Positions 32,820-40,637 of a stretch of DNA of 64,000 nt are shown piece by piece. The stretch comes from Methanothrix harundinacea. GTDB taxonomy: Archaea; Halobacteriota; Methanosarcinia; Methanotrichales; Methanotrichaceae. How positions within the stretch are numbered: position 1 is the first letter of the stretch; every line of letters starts with the position of its first letter. The stretch is from NCBI GenBank assembly GCA_002506535.1, contig DAXT01000010.1, positions 30,296 to 94,295 on the forward strand. The letters run 5' to 3'. The notes beneath the pieces were generated by a model. It made no database searches. It saw nothing but the letters and a program-made list of their open reading frames with translations, and had not been told where the DNA came from. Both the position numbers and the translations under genes were made by a program.

Positions 32820-34661
32820 TCATCTCCCTCCTTCCTTCGGCACTAGACACTCCGGCCCGTCGCCGATGAGGTCCTCCCTTCCGGCCAGGCGGAGTCCCTC
32901 CCGGACGAGGGGCCAGTTCCTCCTATCCCGGTACTGGAGGATCGCCCTCTGGATCTCCTTTTCGCGACCCCGGGGGACGTGGACGGCCTTGCCGGTGAAG
33001 GGGTCGGTGCCCGTATAGTAGATGCATGTCGAGACGGTCATCGGCGTCGGGGTGAAGTCCTGGACCTGCTCGGAATAAAGGCGATGGTCCCGGATGTAAC
33101 AGGCGAGCTCTATCATGTCAGCGATCTCGCAGCCGGGATGGCCTGAGATGAAGTAGGGGACGGTGTACTGCTCCTTTCCCACCTCTCGGCTGGTGGCCTT
33201 GAACCGCCGCAAAAACTCCTCCAGGACGGCCCGGGGGGGCTTTTTCATCGCCGCCAGGACGGAGGCGGAGACGTGCTCGGGCGCCACCTTCAGGTGGCCG
33301 GATACGTGGTGGCGGGTGAGGGTCTGAAGGTACTCCATCCCCGCGGGGGTCTCGTCCGCCAGGATCAGGTCGTGCCTGACCCCGGAGCTGACGAAGACCC
33401 GCTTGACGCCGGGGACCTCCCGGAGGCGGCGGAGGAGCTCCAGCTGCCGGCTGTGGTCGGCGGCGAGAGTCGGGCAGGTGGGGGAGCAGAGCTTATCGGC
33501 GCAGGCCCCGCAGGTCTTCCAGCGGCTGCAGACCATACCGTACATGTTGGCGGTGGGGCCGCCGACGTCCTGGATCACCCCCTTGAATCGGGGGTGCTCC
33601 GTCATAGCCTCCGCCTCCCTCACCAGGGAGTCGATCGACCTCGACTGGACGATTCGCCCCTGGTGGTGGGTGAGGGCGCAGAAGGAGCAGGAGCCGAAAC
33701 AGCCCCGGTGTGTGGTGATGGAGAACCTCACCGGCTCCAGGGCCGGTATCTCCTCATGGTAGGAGGGGTGGGCCTCCCGGGTGTAGGGGAGCTCGTAGAT
33801 CCTGTCCAGCTCTTCGGTCGTCATGGGGAGCGCCGGCGGGTTCTGGACGACGACGGTCTTGGGGTGGGGCTGGACGACGGCTCTTCCTCGATAGGGGTCC
33901 TGCTCGGCGTGGTGGAGGCGGAAGGCCTCGGCGTACATCCTCTTCTCCTTTGCCACCTCTTCGAAGGAGGGGATCAGAAGCCGCCCTTCCCGGTCCGAAG
34001 ACCTCCACTCCCGAAGCTCCATCTTGACGGCGGTCCCCGGTACGTCCCTGATCCCGGAAGGATCCTCACCAGAGGCGAGGCGGCGGGCGACCTCCAGGAT
34101 CGGCCTCTCCCCCATCCCGAAGACGATCATCTCGGCGGGGGCGTCGGCAAGGATCGACCTTCTGACGGAGTCGGACCAGAAGTCGTAGTGGGCGAACCTC
34201 CGCAGGGACGCCTCGATACCTCCGAGGACGATCGGCGTCTCGGGGAAGAGGGCGTGGACCCTGTCGGCGTAGACGATCCCCGCCCGGTCGGGGCGGAGGA
34301 GGCGGCCACCGGGGGAGTAGACGTCCCTCCTCCTCCTCTTTCTATTCGGCGAATAGTTGTTGACCATCGAGTCGACGTTCCCGGAGGCGACGCCGAAGAA
34401 GAGCCTGGGGGTCCCCATGGAGGAGAGGTCTTCGGCCCGCCTCCAGTCGGGCTGGGGGATGACCCCGACGGCGTACCCCGCATCCTCCAGGACCCGGCCT
34501 ACGACTGCGACCCCGAAGGAGGGGTGGTCGACGTACCCGTCCCCGGAGACGAGGATCACGTCGAACCGGTCGACGCCCCGCCGCTTCGCCTCCTCCATCG
34601 ATATGGGGAGGGGCGGCAACCCCCTTCCCTTCTCCCCGCTTCCCTTTCGTCTCCTCCTCAT
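32820..34661 (-). CDS. YgiQ-family radical SAM protein
   Basis: This is a 613-residue protein. An N-terminal domain contains RFDVILVSGDGYVDHPSFG, a YgiQ hallmark, with a cobalamin-binding-like fold. SNVDSMVNNYSPNRKRRR-type and LGGIEASLRRFAHYDFW motifs follow. The radical SAM site CFGSCSFC lies about residue 323, and a C-terminal segment has QDFTPTPMTVSTCIYYTG. The reaction of YgiQ enzymes is not firmly known. The start ATG 34661 abuts the stop of the DUF296 gene, so the two are one operon. Its 3' end is duplicated about 1.1 kb away. Confidence 0.92.
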   Translation of the reverse strand: MRRRRKGSGEKGRGLPPLPISMEEAKRRGVDRFDVILVSGDGYVDHPSFGVAVVGRVLEDAGYAVGVIPQPDWRRAEDLSSMGTPRLFFGVASGNVDSMVNNYSPNRKRRRRDVYSPGGRLLRPDRAGIVYADRVHALFPETPIVLGGIEASLRRFAHYDFWSDSVRRSILADAPAEMIVFGMGERPILEVARRLASGEDPSGIRDVPGTAVKMELREWRSSDREGRLLIPSFEEVAKEKRMYAEAFRLHHAEQDPYRGRAVVQPHPKTVVVQNPPALPMTTEELDRIYELPYTREAHPSYHEEIPALEPVRFSITTHRGCFGSCSFCALTHHQGRIVQSRSIDSLVREAEAMTEHPRFKGVIQDVGGPTANMYGMVCSRWKTCGACADKLCSPTCPTLAADHSRQLELLRRLREVPGVKRVFVSSGVRHDLILADETPAGMEYLQTLTRHHVSGHLKVAPEHVSASVLAAMKKPPRAVLEEFLRRFKATSREVGKEQYTVPYFISGHPGCEIADMIELACYIRDHRLYSEQVQDFTPTPMTVSTCIYYTGTDPFTGKAVHVPRGREKEIQRAILQYRDRRNWPLVREGLRLAGREDLIGDGPECLVPKEGGR

Positions 34662-35155
34662 CTAGAACCTCTCTTTCAGGTTGGGGAGGAGGCCGGACTC
34701 TTCGTCGAAGAGCCTCCTCGCGGAAAGACCCAGAAGCTCGAATACCACCGCCTCCACCACCAGGTAGATCTGGGCCTTCTCCCGGAGGCAGCCGGTGAGG
34801 GCCCGCTCGCCCCTCCCGAAGGAGGCGTGGATATGGACCTTCGGCTCCCCACCCTCCCCCGGATAGACGGTGGCGACGCCGAAGGTCTCGAAGCCCCCCT
34901 CCAGATCTTCGACGAAGGGGCTTTTCGGGGGTATCGTCAGCTCCCGGGGACCCGTTACGATCCGCCCCCCCCCCGGAGGGCCCCGAGGAAGAGGATCATC
35001 CCGGAGGCGACGCCCTTCACCGCTAAAAATCGATCCACCGAGCTGATCAGATCCTCGCCGTCCTCAAGCCTGATGACGAAGACCCTCCCGAGACTTCCCT
35101 GCGAGTACTCCATGACGGTGGCTATGGGGTGATGATCGTAATAAAACCTTGACAT
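34662..35155 (-). pseudogene. DUF296 (PCC-domain) protein, frameshifted in a ten-base G run
   Basis: ATG 35155 opens 66 codons (MSRFYYDHHPIATVMEYSQG, KGVASGMILFLGAL), which end early in R-G-G-G-G-S-stop. The run is ten C on the plus strand (34965-34974). With eight or eleven G on the coding strand the frame would continue to I-V-T-G-P-R-E-L, KVHIHASFGRGERA and a stop at 34662, a complete PCC domain of about 164 residues. PCC/DUF296 proteins bind DNA or ligands as trimers. The length of 494 bases agrees with the missing or extra bases. Causes could be sequencing error, or slippage giving on/off switching. Confidence 0.8.
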
Positions 35156-35201
35156 CCCCCGGGAGCAGAATATCGTCGACGTCGAGAAAAGGCCGCCCGC
35201 C

Positions 35202-35249
35202 GACCGACGGATCCGGTCTAGACCGACGGATCCGGTCTAATCCGGTCTA
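35202..35249 (+). repeat. 19-bp tandem repeat with partial third copy
   Basis: GACCGACGGATCCGGTCTA occurs at 35202-35220 and 35221-35239, then ATCCGGTCTA at 35240-35249. Each unit holds a GGATCC-centred imperfect palindrome. It lies between the divergent DUF296 gene and the first lamin-tail gene, and may be regulatory. Confidence 0.7.
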
Positions 35250-35351
35250 TCTTCATCGAAAGATCGATCGATACCGTTATCTACCCGGAAGATATTTCCA
35301 GCCGACAGGTTCCGGACCGTCCGGCACCTTTCAGATATGTGGGGGAATATC

Positions 35352-35834
35352 ATGAGCCGAACTGAATTAAATGTCTTCATATCCGTGCTCTTCATAGTGG
35401 CCATCTCCGGCATAGGAGGATGCGCCGTAGTGATCAACGAGGTGGAGCTTAATCCGCCGGGAAACGCAACCAAATGGGTCGAGCTTTACAACAACGGCGA
35501 GGATGACGTGGACGTCTCAGGCTGGGTCGTATCTATCGTCAACCTGCCCTGGATCGGGCCGATGCCGATACCCGAGGGGACGGTCATCCCGGCAAAGGGC
35601 TACTATGTAGCCGAGGGCTCCCTCCAGTGGGGCCAGGAGTACAGCGGGTATGTGACCCTGGTGGACGCCGGGGGTTTCAAGGTCGACGAGACCCACCTCA
35701 TCACCGACGACGGTGACAGCGATTTCACCTTTGGCCGATATCCCAACAACGGGGTCGACACCGACCAGAAGTCAGACTGGAAGCTGATGAAGGCCACTCC
35801 GGGGTCGGAGAACGTCCTATCCATCAGGACCTGA
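35352..35834 (+). CDS. secreted lamin-tail-domain protein 1
   Basis: This is a 160-residue protein from ATG 35352, preceded by GTGGGGGAATATC; ATG 35337 is in frame and five codons longer. The N-terminus is a signal peptide (VFISVLFIVAISGIGGC), in which the Cys could be a lipoprotein-type or disulfide residue. The rest is a single lamin-tail domain: VVINEVELNPPG, WVELYNNGEDDVDVSGW, YYVAEG. This immunoglobulin-like fold is usual in exported archaeal proteins with a structural or attachment role. Two paralogues follow on the same strand. Confidence 0.85.
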   Translation: MSRTELNVFISVLFIVAISGIGGCAVVINEVELNPPGNATKWVELYNNGEDDVDVSGWVVSIVNLPWIGPMPIPEGTVIPAKGYYVAEGSLQWGQEYSGYVTLVDAGGFKVDETHLITDDGDSDFTFGRYPNNGVDTDQKSDWKLMKATPGSENVLSIRT

Positions 35835-35962
35835 GGGGCCTGATGGGAGAGGCCGACGTAAGAGTGGTGATTGAGCCGTCGGAACGAGCCCGGACCCTCC
35901 GCCCTGGTTCGAAGGGTCACAAGCTCATCCGACGTCTTAGTCTGGGTGCGGGAGATCCTGTA

Positions 35963-36433
35963 ATGACTCGAATTTCTTTGGGGGTACAAACCTCCATCCT
36001 TCTGGTCTTGGCGATATCCGCTCCGGGCATCGGGGCGGTGGTGATAAACGAGGTGGAGCTCAACTACGGGGACGGGAGCAAGTGGGTGGAGCTTTACAAC
36101 AACGGCGGAGAGGTGGTGGAGATCAGCCGCTGGACGGTATGGATCGTCGATCTGGAGCCGCCCTGGACAGGAGTCATGAAGATACCTCAGGATACCCTCG
36201 TCCTTCCCGGCGGCTTCTACGTCGCCGAGGGGGATAGACAGTGGGTACACACCACCGGGACAGGGACGGTGATCTTGAAGGACGAAGACGGGGTGGAGTT
36301 GGACAAGACCCCCCTTCTCAGCGACCAGAGCAACAACTTCTTCACCCACTTCCGATACCCCAACGGGGTTGACACCGACCAGAGGTCCGACTGGATCTTC
36401 GGAAAGGGGACGAAGAACGGACCCAATTCCTGA
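35963..36433 (+). CDS. secreted lamin-tail-domain protein 2
   Basis: This is a 156-residue protein from ATG 35963, the position matching the paralogues' start. The upstream in-frame extension from 35843 is unlike them and is not used. A signal peptide (TSILLVLAISAPGIGA) leads to VVINEVELNYGDGSKWVELYN and FYVAEGDRQWV, a lamin-tail domain. It is closely related to proteins 1 and 3. It is followed without a terminator by the unknown gene at 36522. An exported surface role is likely. Confidence 0.85.
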   Translation: MTRISLGVQTSILLVLAISAPGIGAVVINEVELNYGDGSKWVELYNNGGEVVEISRWTVWIVDLEPPWTGVMKIPQDTLVLPGGFYVAEGDRQWVHTTGTGTVILKDEDGVELDKTPLLSDQSNNFFTHFRYPNGVDTDQRSDWIFGKGTKNGPNS

Positions 36434-36521
36434 AGGGCTTATGGATCGACAGGTGCCATCTCCTCCGCCGAAGGCCGGCGGCGTTTCACCGCTCCATCAT
36501 GCCAATTTTCCTGAAGGATCT

Positions 36522-37376
36522 ATGAGCTCGTCTGATGGAACCGGCGTCCACCGCCGCGAGGAGATGATCAAGATCTCGGAGGGCCTGGCCCTCGTCGCCG
36601 GTCCAGGGATGGAGAAGGATTATCCCACCTCAAAGATCGCGGGGGGGCTATTGATCCGCAAGGATGGCGAGGACCTCTCAGAGGAGGGGGTGGGCTTCGG
36701 CCTTCCAGTCCTGAAGTTCGGGGACGAGGCTGCCTTTCCAGGAAGGTCCTGGCACAATCTCCGGATGGAGGGGGAGACCGCGGTGGTGGAGATCGGCTAC
36801 GAGCTCAACCTCGTCAGCAGGCTCAGCCTCGGTGACAGGCTAATAGACATCGAGGGGCTTTGCCGGGTCAAGGGAAGGGTGGATCGCCTCCACCGGGACC
36901 ACAGGTCCATAAGGCGGGCGATGGACTTCGGATCGGCCCTCTTCAGGCGGGCCCTCTCCGTGGAGACGAGGCTCTTGGAGGCGGATCCCTTCGGCTGGGC
37001 CAGGGTCGTCCACACCATATCTCCCGGGGGGGCTATCTTGGTCCGGGCGAGATGCTGGCCAGAGGCGGAGGGGTGCACAGAGGTGGCGATCATGAACGAG
37101 CAGGGGGCGAGCGGTTTCGACCGGTACATCGATTCGGAGGGGCTCGACCTCTCGGGCGAGGAGATAGGCTCCTGGGAGAGGACGCGGGCGGATTGGGGAG
37201 GGTTCGCGGACCCCGGTCGCCATCTCTCCTTCAAGGTGTGGAGGGCCGCCGGAGCAGAGCTGTTCTATGGGCGGGAGGTCAAACCGGGCCGGCTCGCATG
37301 GGCGGGGCTATCCCAGGTCGCAGCGATGCCCAGCGGAGAGATCGAATACAGGATCGAGGTAGGTGGGGGGGCATGA
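36522..37376 (+). CDS. unknown protein coupled to B12-type radical SAM enzyme
   Basis: This is a protein of about 284 residues. Candidate starts are 36441, 36522 and 36564. I use ATG 36522 (after GAAGGATCT), but 36564 gives the more conserved-looking MIKISEGLALVAGPG. The sequence is mixed alpha/beta with DRLIDIEGLCRVKGRVDR and REVKPGRLAWAGL segments, without signal peptide, membrane span or metal motif that I can name. Its stop overlaps the ATG of the radical SAM gene (37373), so the pair is translationally coupled and probably forms a functional unit. No family is recognised. Confidence 0.7.
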   Translation: MSSSDGTGVHRREEMIKISEGLALVAGPGMEKDYPTSKIAGGLLIRKDGEDLSEEGVGFGLPVLKFGDEAAFPGRSWHNLRMEGETAVVEIGYELNLVSRLSLGDRLIDIEGLCRVKGRVDRLHRDHRSIRRAMDFGSALFRRALSVETRLLEADPFGWARVVHTISPGGAILVRARCWPEAEGCTEVAIMNEQGASGFDRYIDSEGLDLSGEEIGSWERTRADWGGFADPGRHLSFKVWRAAGAELFYGREVKPGRLAWAGLSQVAAMPSGEIEYRIEVGGGA

Positions 37377-38746
37377 CCTCCATCCTCCTGATATACCCCC
37401 ACTTCAACCCCTCCCGAAAAAGATCGAGCTTCCTCTTTCCGCCCCTCGGCCTCGGCTACGTCGCCTCGGCCCTCCGGGAGAACGGCCACCGGGTCGATAT
37501 CCTCGACTGCACCTTTCTGAAGGTGGCGGAGGCCCGGCGGAGGGCTGAAGCCTCGGGGGCGGAGGTGGTGGGGATATACTCCATGGCCTCGATGCGGCAA
37601 GAAGCCATCGTTTTTGCTCGCCTTCTCCGGAGGAGAACACAGCTGCTGGTGGCCGGAGGACCTGAGCCCTCCTCGGATCCCGCCTCCTTTCTGGACGACT
37701 TCGACCTGGTGGTGATGGGGGAGGGGGAGGAGACTGTCTTGGAGCTCCTCGGAGCTCTGAAGGAGGAGTCCGACCTCGGATCGCTGAGGGGTATCGCCTA
37801 TCGTCGGGGACGGAGGGGAGATCTTGTCAGGGCCGGGGAGCCTGGCGGCGGGGCGGTCGTCGTCACTGAGGGGCGACCTCACCGGGAAGACCTCGACTCC
37901 ATCCCCTTCCCCGCGAGGGACCTCTTCCCCAACGAGGACTACATCCGCTACTGGCGGGAGCACTTCGGAACCGCCACAACCTCAGTCATCACCACCAGGG
38001 GCTGCCCCTTCGCTTGCGAGTTCTGTAGCCGCTCGGTATTCGGGACATCCTATCGGGAGCGGTCGGCCGGAAACGTCCTCGACGAGGTGGAGGAGGTTCT
38101 GGACCTCGGCTACGACCACATCCACTTTTCCGATGACGTATTCACCCTTAACAGGGAAAGGGTCCTCGATATCTGCCGGGATATCCGGAAGAGGGGGCTC
38201 TCCTTCAGCTGGGAGTGCCTATGCCGGGTCGATGGAATCGACCCCGCCGTCGCCGAGGCCATGAGGGTGGCGGGATGCCAGCGGGTCCTCTTCGGGATCG
38301 AATCGGGCTCCGACGCCGTCCTCAGCCTCATGAGAAAGAGGATAACGGTCCAGAAGGCCGAAGAAGCCGTCTCGACGGCCCGCTCCGCCGGCCTCAAGAC
38401 GGGCGCATTCTTCATCCTCTGCTATCCCGGGGAGACGGACGAGACGGTCCTCCAGACCCTCCGGTTTGCGACCCGTCTCCCCCTCGACTACCTCTCCTTC
38501 ACCGCCCCTCACCCTCTGCCGGGAACCCCCCTTTACGAAAGGGTGAAGGAAGAGATGGGCTGCCTCGATGCATCCCGGAAGGATGGCGCCATCTTCTGCG
38601 GAGGCTTCTCCGAGGGGAAGGTGAAGTTCGCGAAGGTAAAGGGGGAGGTCGAGTTCAATATCCGAATACATTTCGGCCGGGGGGCCTCCCTCTTCGTAGT
38701 CCCCTTCGAGGCGGTCACCGACCGGATCTTCGGCCTCATGAAGTAG
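37373..38746 (+). CDS. B12-binding-domain radical SAM protein
   Basis: This is a 457-residue protein. Residues 1-130 form a cobalamin-binding-like domain (MTSILLIYPHFNPSRKR, PPLGLGYVASAL, GGPEPSSDP, MGEGEETV). Radical SAM motif CPFACEFC lies near residue 208, then ECLCRVDGIDP and FGIESGSDAVL. This architecture is typical of class B radical SAM enzymes such as methylases and of lipid- or bacteriochlorophyll-type modifiers (BchE-like). The substrate cannot be inferred. ATG 37373 overlaps the stop of the preceding unknown gene. Confidence 0.9.
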   Translation: MTSILLIYPHFNPSRKRSSFLFPPLGLGYVASALRENGHRVDILDCTFLKVAEARRRAEASGAEVVGIYSMASMRQEAIVFARLLRRRTQLLVAGGPEPSSDPASFLDDFDLVVMGEGEETVLELLGALKEESDLGSLRGIAYRRGRRGDLVRAGEPGGGAVVVTEGRPHREDLDSIPFPARDLFPNEDYIRYWREHFGTATTSVITTRGCPFACEFCSRSVFGTSYRERSAGNVLDEVEEVLDLGYDHIHFSDDVFTLNRERVLDICRDIRKRGLSFSWECLCRVDGIDPAVAEAMRVAGCQRVLFGIESGSDAVLSLMRKRITVQKAEEAVSTARSAGLKTGAFFILCYPGETDETVLQTLRFATRLPLDYLSFTAPHPLPGTPLYERVKEEMGCLDASRKDGAIFCGGFSEGKVKFAKVKGEVEFNIRIHFGRGASLFVVPFEAVTDRIFGLMK

Positions 38747-38871
38747 ATTGAGATGGTCGAAGGGGCTACACGCCCCCCCCAAATCGACACGGTTATTTAT
38801 CCGGAGGTGGTCTTTACTCATCGGGCCGGGACGGGGAGTCCCGGGACTGTGAGTTCATGTGGGGGTTGATC

Positions 38872-39369
38872 ATGAAACTTATATTGAAGATGTTAATCGC
38901 GTCATTGACGATATTGTCCGCCTGGACGACAGCATCGGCGTCCGTCGTCATCAACGAGGTGGAGCTGAACCCGCCTTCAGGCGGATTGGAGTGGGTGGAG
39001 ATCTACAACGGCGGGGAGGATTCCGTGGATATAGGCCGCTGGACGGTATCCATCGTCGAGATCCTGCCCACCTCCGGCAGATGGACGGGAGCCATGCCGA
39101 TCCCCAAGGGGGTGACCCTCCAGGCCGACGGATATTACGTCTGGGAGGGCGATCCCCGTTGGGTTCATGGTAATAATGGGACCGTCTACCTGACCACAGA
39201 TGAAGGGATCGAGATAGACAGGACCCCTCTGCTCACCGACGAGGAGGGCAATGACTTCTCCTGGTCTCGATACCCCAACGGCAGGAATACCGGCACGAGG
39301 TCCGACTGGGCCTTCATCAAGTCGACCCGGGGGGCGCAGAACTCTCTCCGCGTCGCTCCGGGCCCATGA
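38872..39369 (+). CDS. secreted lamin-tail-domain protein 3
   Basis: This is a 165-residue protein. ATG 38872 follows TGGGGGTTGATC; ATG 38857 is in frame upstream, as in protein 1. A signal peptide (MLIASLTILSAWTTASA) leads to SVVINEVELNPPSGGLEWVEIYN and YYVWEGDPRWVHG. It ends RYPNGRNTGTRSDWAF, close to the ends of proteins 1 and 2. The three genes descend from one ancestor, and this copy is separated from the others by the coupled radical SAM pair. Confidence 0.85.
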   Translation: MKLILKMLIASLTILSAWTTASASVVINEVELNPPSGGLEWVEIYNGGEDSVDIGRWTVSIVEILPTSGRWTGAMPIPKGVTLQADGYYVWEGDPRWVHGNNGTVYLTTDEGIEIDRTPLLTDEEGNDFSWSRYPNGRNTGTRSDWAFIKSTRGAQNSLRVAPGP

Positions 39370-39577
39370 CAGGGCGGACCCTTTAATCTGTGGGACGGAC
39401 GGTCTCAGGTTCTGATCCATCTCGTCCTGGAAGGGCCCGGGACGATGGGAGGTGTCGTAGGAGCTTTAAGATGCTGCCGATTTGGGCTCCTGCCGCCTTT
39501 CGAGGAGGGGCTCGTCATAAGCCCCTTCGCATTCATTTATATGAGAGGATGCTGTAATTAGCCCCAGGTGGAAGTTC

Positions 39578-39961
39578 ATGGTATCTCTGAACGTCAATGC
39601 GGAAGCTAAGGCCAAGCTACAGGGAAGCGAAGATGCCGCTAGGTATCCGATCGTCGCCGAGGTTAAGGGGACGGGCAGGGACGGGGGTCTCCTGGTCTCC
39701 GTAGGGATCGAGTCGCCGATATCCGCCAGGGTGAGCGGCGATAAAGAGAGCCCCGTGGCCGTCAGCCTTTCCGATCTTCGAGAGATATCCCAGGCCGTCG
39801 CCCGGATGGCGGAGGGGGTCAGGATCGAGGTCGCCGGCGGGGAAGACCGTCCCCTGAAGATCGCCCTCGGCAGGGTACCCGTCGACCTCACCATCCAGGT
39901 CACCTCTCCCAAAGACGAGTCGGTTCTGACGGTCAGCATAAAGGGCTCGATAGGGGATTGA
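39578..39961 (+). CDS. small cytoplasmic protein of unknown function
   Basis: This is a 127-residue protein from ATG 39578 after AGGTGGA. A TATA-like CATTTATAT lies near 39535-39543, so the gene has its own promoter. The protein starts MVSLNVNAEAKAKLQGSED and is mostly beta-strand with many Val, Glu and Ser, and no cysteine. No membrane span or signal is visible. No family is recognised; the well-placed promoter and ribosome site make a real gene likely. Confidence 0.7.
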   Translation: MVSLNVNAEAKAKLQGSEDAARYPIVAEVKGTGRDGGLLVSVGIESPISARVSGDKESPVAVSLSDLREISQAVARMAEGVRIEVAGGEDRPLKIALGRVPVDLTIQVTSPKDESVLTVSIKGSIGD

Positions 39962-40021
39962 GGAATTCGCAGTTCATCGTTCTTCGGTCCGGGATGAAAG
40001 AGGGTCAGAGCTATTTAGAGG

Positions 40022-40513
40022 GTGGTCGATCTGCTGGATATCTTCTACTCGATCCCGGGCTGGCTCGCTACCTTTCTCCTGGCGATGTCGCCGGTCTTCG
40101 AGCTGCGGGGTTCGATACCCCTGGCCATAGGGGTCTACGGCATCCCTCCCCTGGAGGCCTATGCCATATCGGTCGTCGGAAACCTGGTGCCGGTCGTCCT
40201 CCTCCTCCTCTTCCTGGAGCCGGTCTCCCTGCGGCTGATGAGATACCGGCCCGGCAAGGTCTTCTTCTCCTGGCTCTTCTCCCGGACCTACAGAAACCAC
40301 GTAGATAGGCACCGGAAGTACGGCCTTCTCGCCCTCATCTTCTTCGTCTCCCTCCCCCTTCCCGTGACGGGGGCCTGGACCGGCTCTGCCATCGCCTTCA
40401 TCTTCGGCCTGAAGTTCAGGGACGCCTTCTCCGCCATCGCCCTCGGGGTCCTGATCGCAGGGGCGGTGGTGACGGCGTCAGTCGTAGGGGTGATAACCTT
40501 CGCCTTCACCTGA
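40022..40513 (+). CDS. small multidrug export-type membrane protein (Sm_multidrug_ex)
   Basis: This is a 163-residue membrane protein starting at GTG 40022. MSPVFELRGSIPLAIGVYG near the front and FVSLPLPVTGAWTGSAIA in the middle are the signature of the COG2426/Sm_multidrug_ex family. Four or five hydrophobic segments are present. The family name comes from an early drug-export report in an archaeon, and the transport function is not secure. It lies alone between an unknown gene and the SLC13 permease, all on the plus strand. Confidence 0.88.
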   Translation: MVDLLDIFYSIPGWLATFLLAMSPVFELRGSIPLAIGVYGIPPLEAYAISVVGNLVPVVLLLLFLEPVSLRLMRYRPGKVFFSWLFSRTYRNHVDRHRKYGLLALIFFVSLPLPVTGAWTGSAIAFIFGLKFRDAFSAIALGVLIAGAVVTASVVGVITFAFT

Positions 40514-40637
40514 GCCGTCGGAGTGATAACCCTCGCCTCCGGCTGGGCCGTCGGCCCGGTGAGCATATCACCGGCCCAATCCCCCAAAAGGTATTAACCT
40601 TGACAATAAATGGTGCCATTGAGGTGGGTGGTGGAAC

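Noticed and set aside
33273..35132. 619-codon plus-strand open frame
   Set aside because: It is antisense to the YgiQ-type gene and DUF296, arises from GC-rich codon bias and has no recognisable motif.
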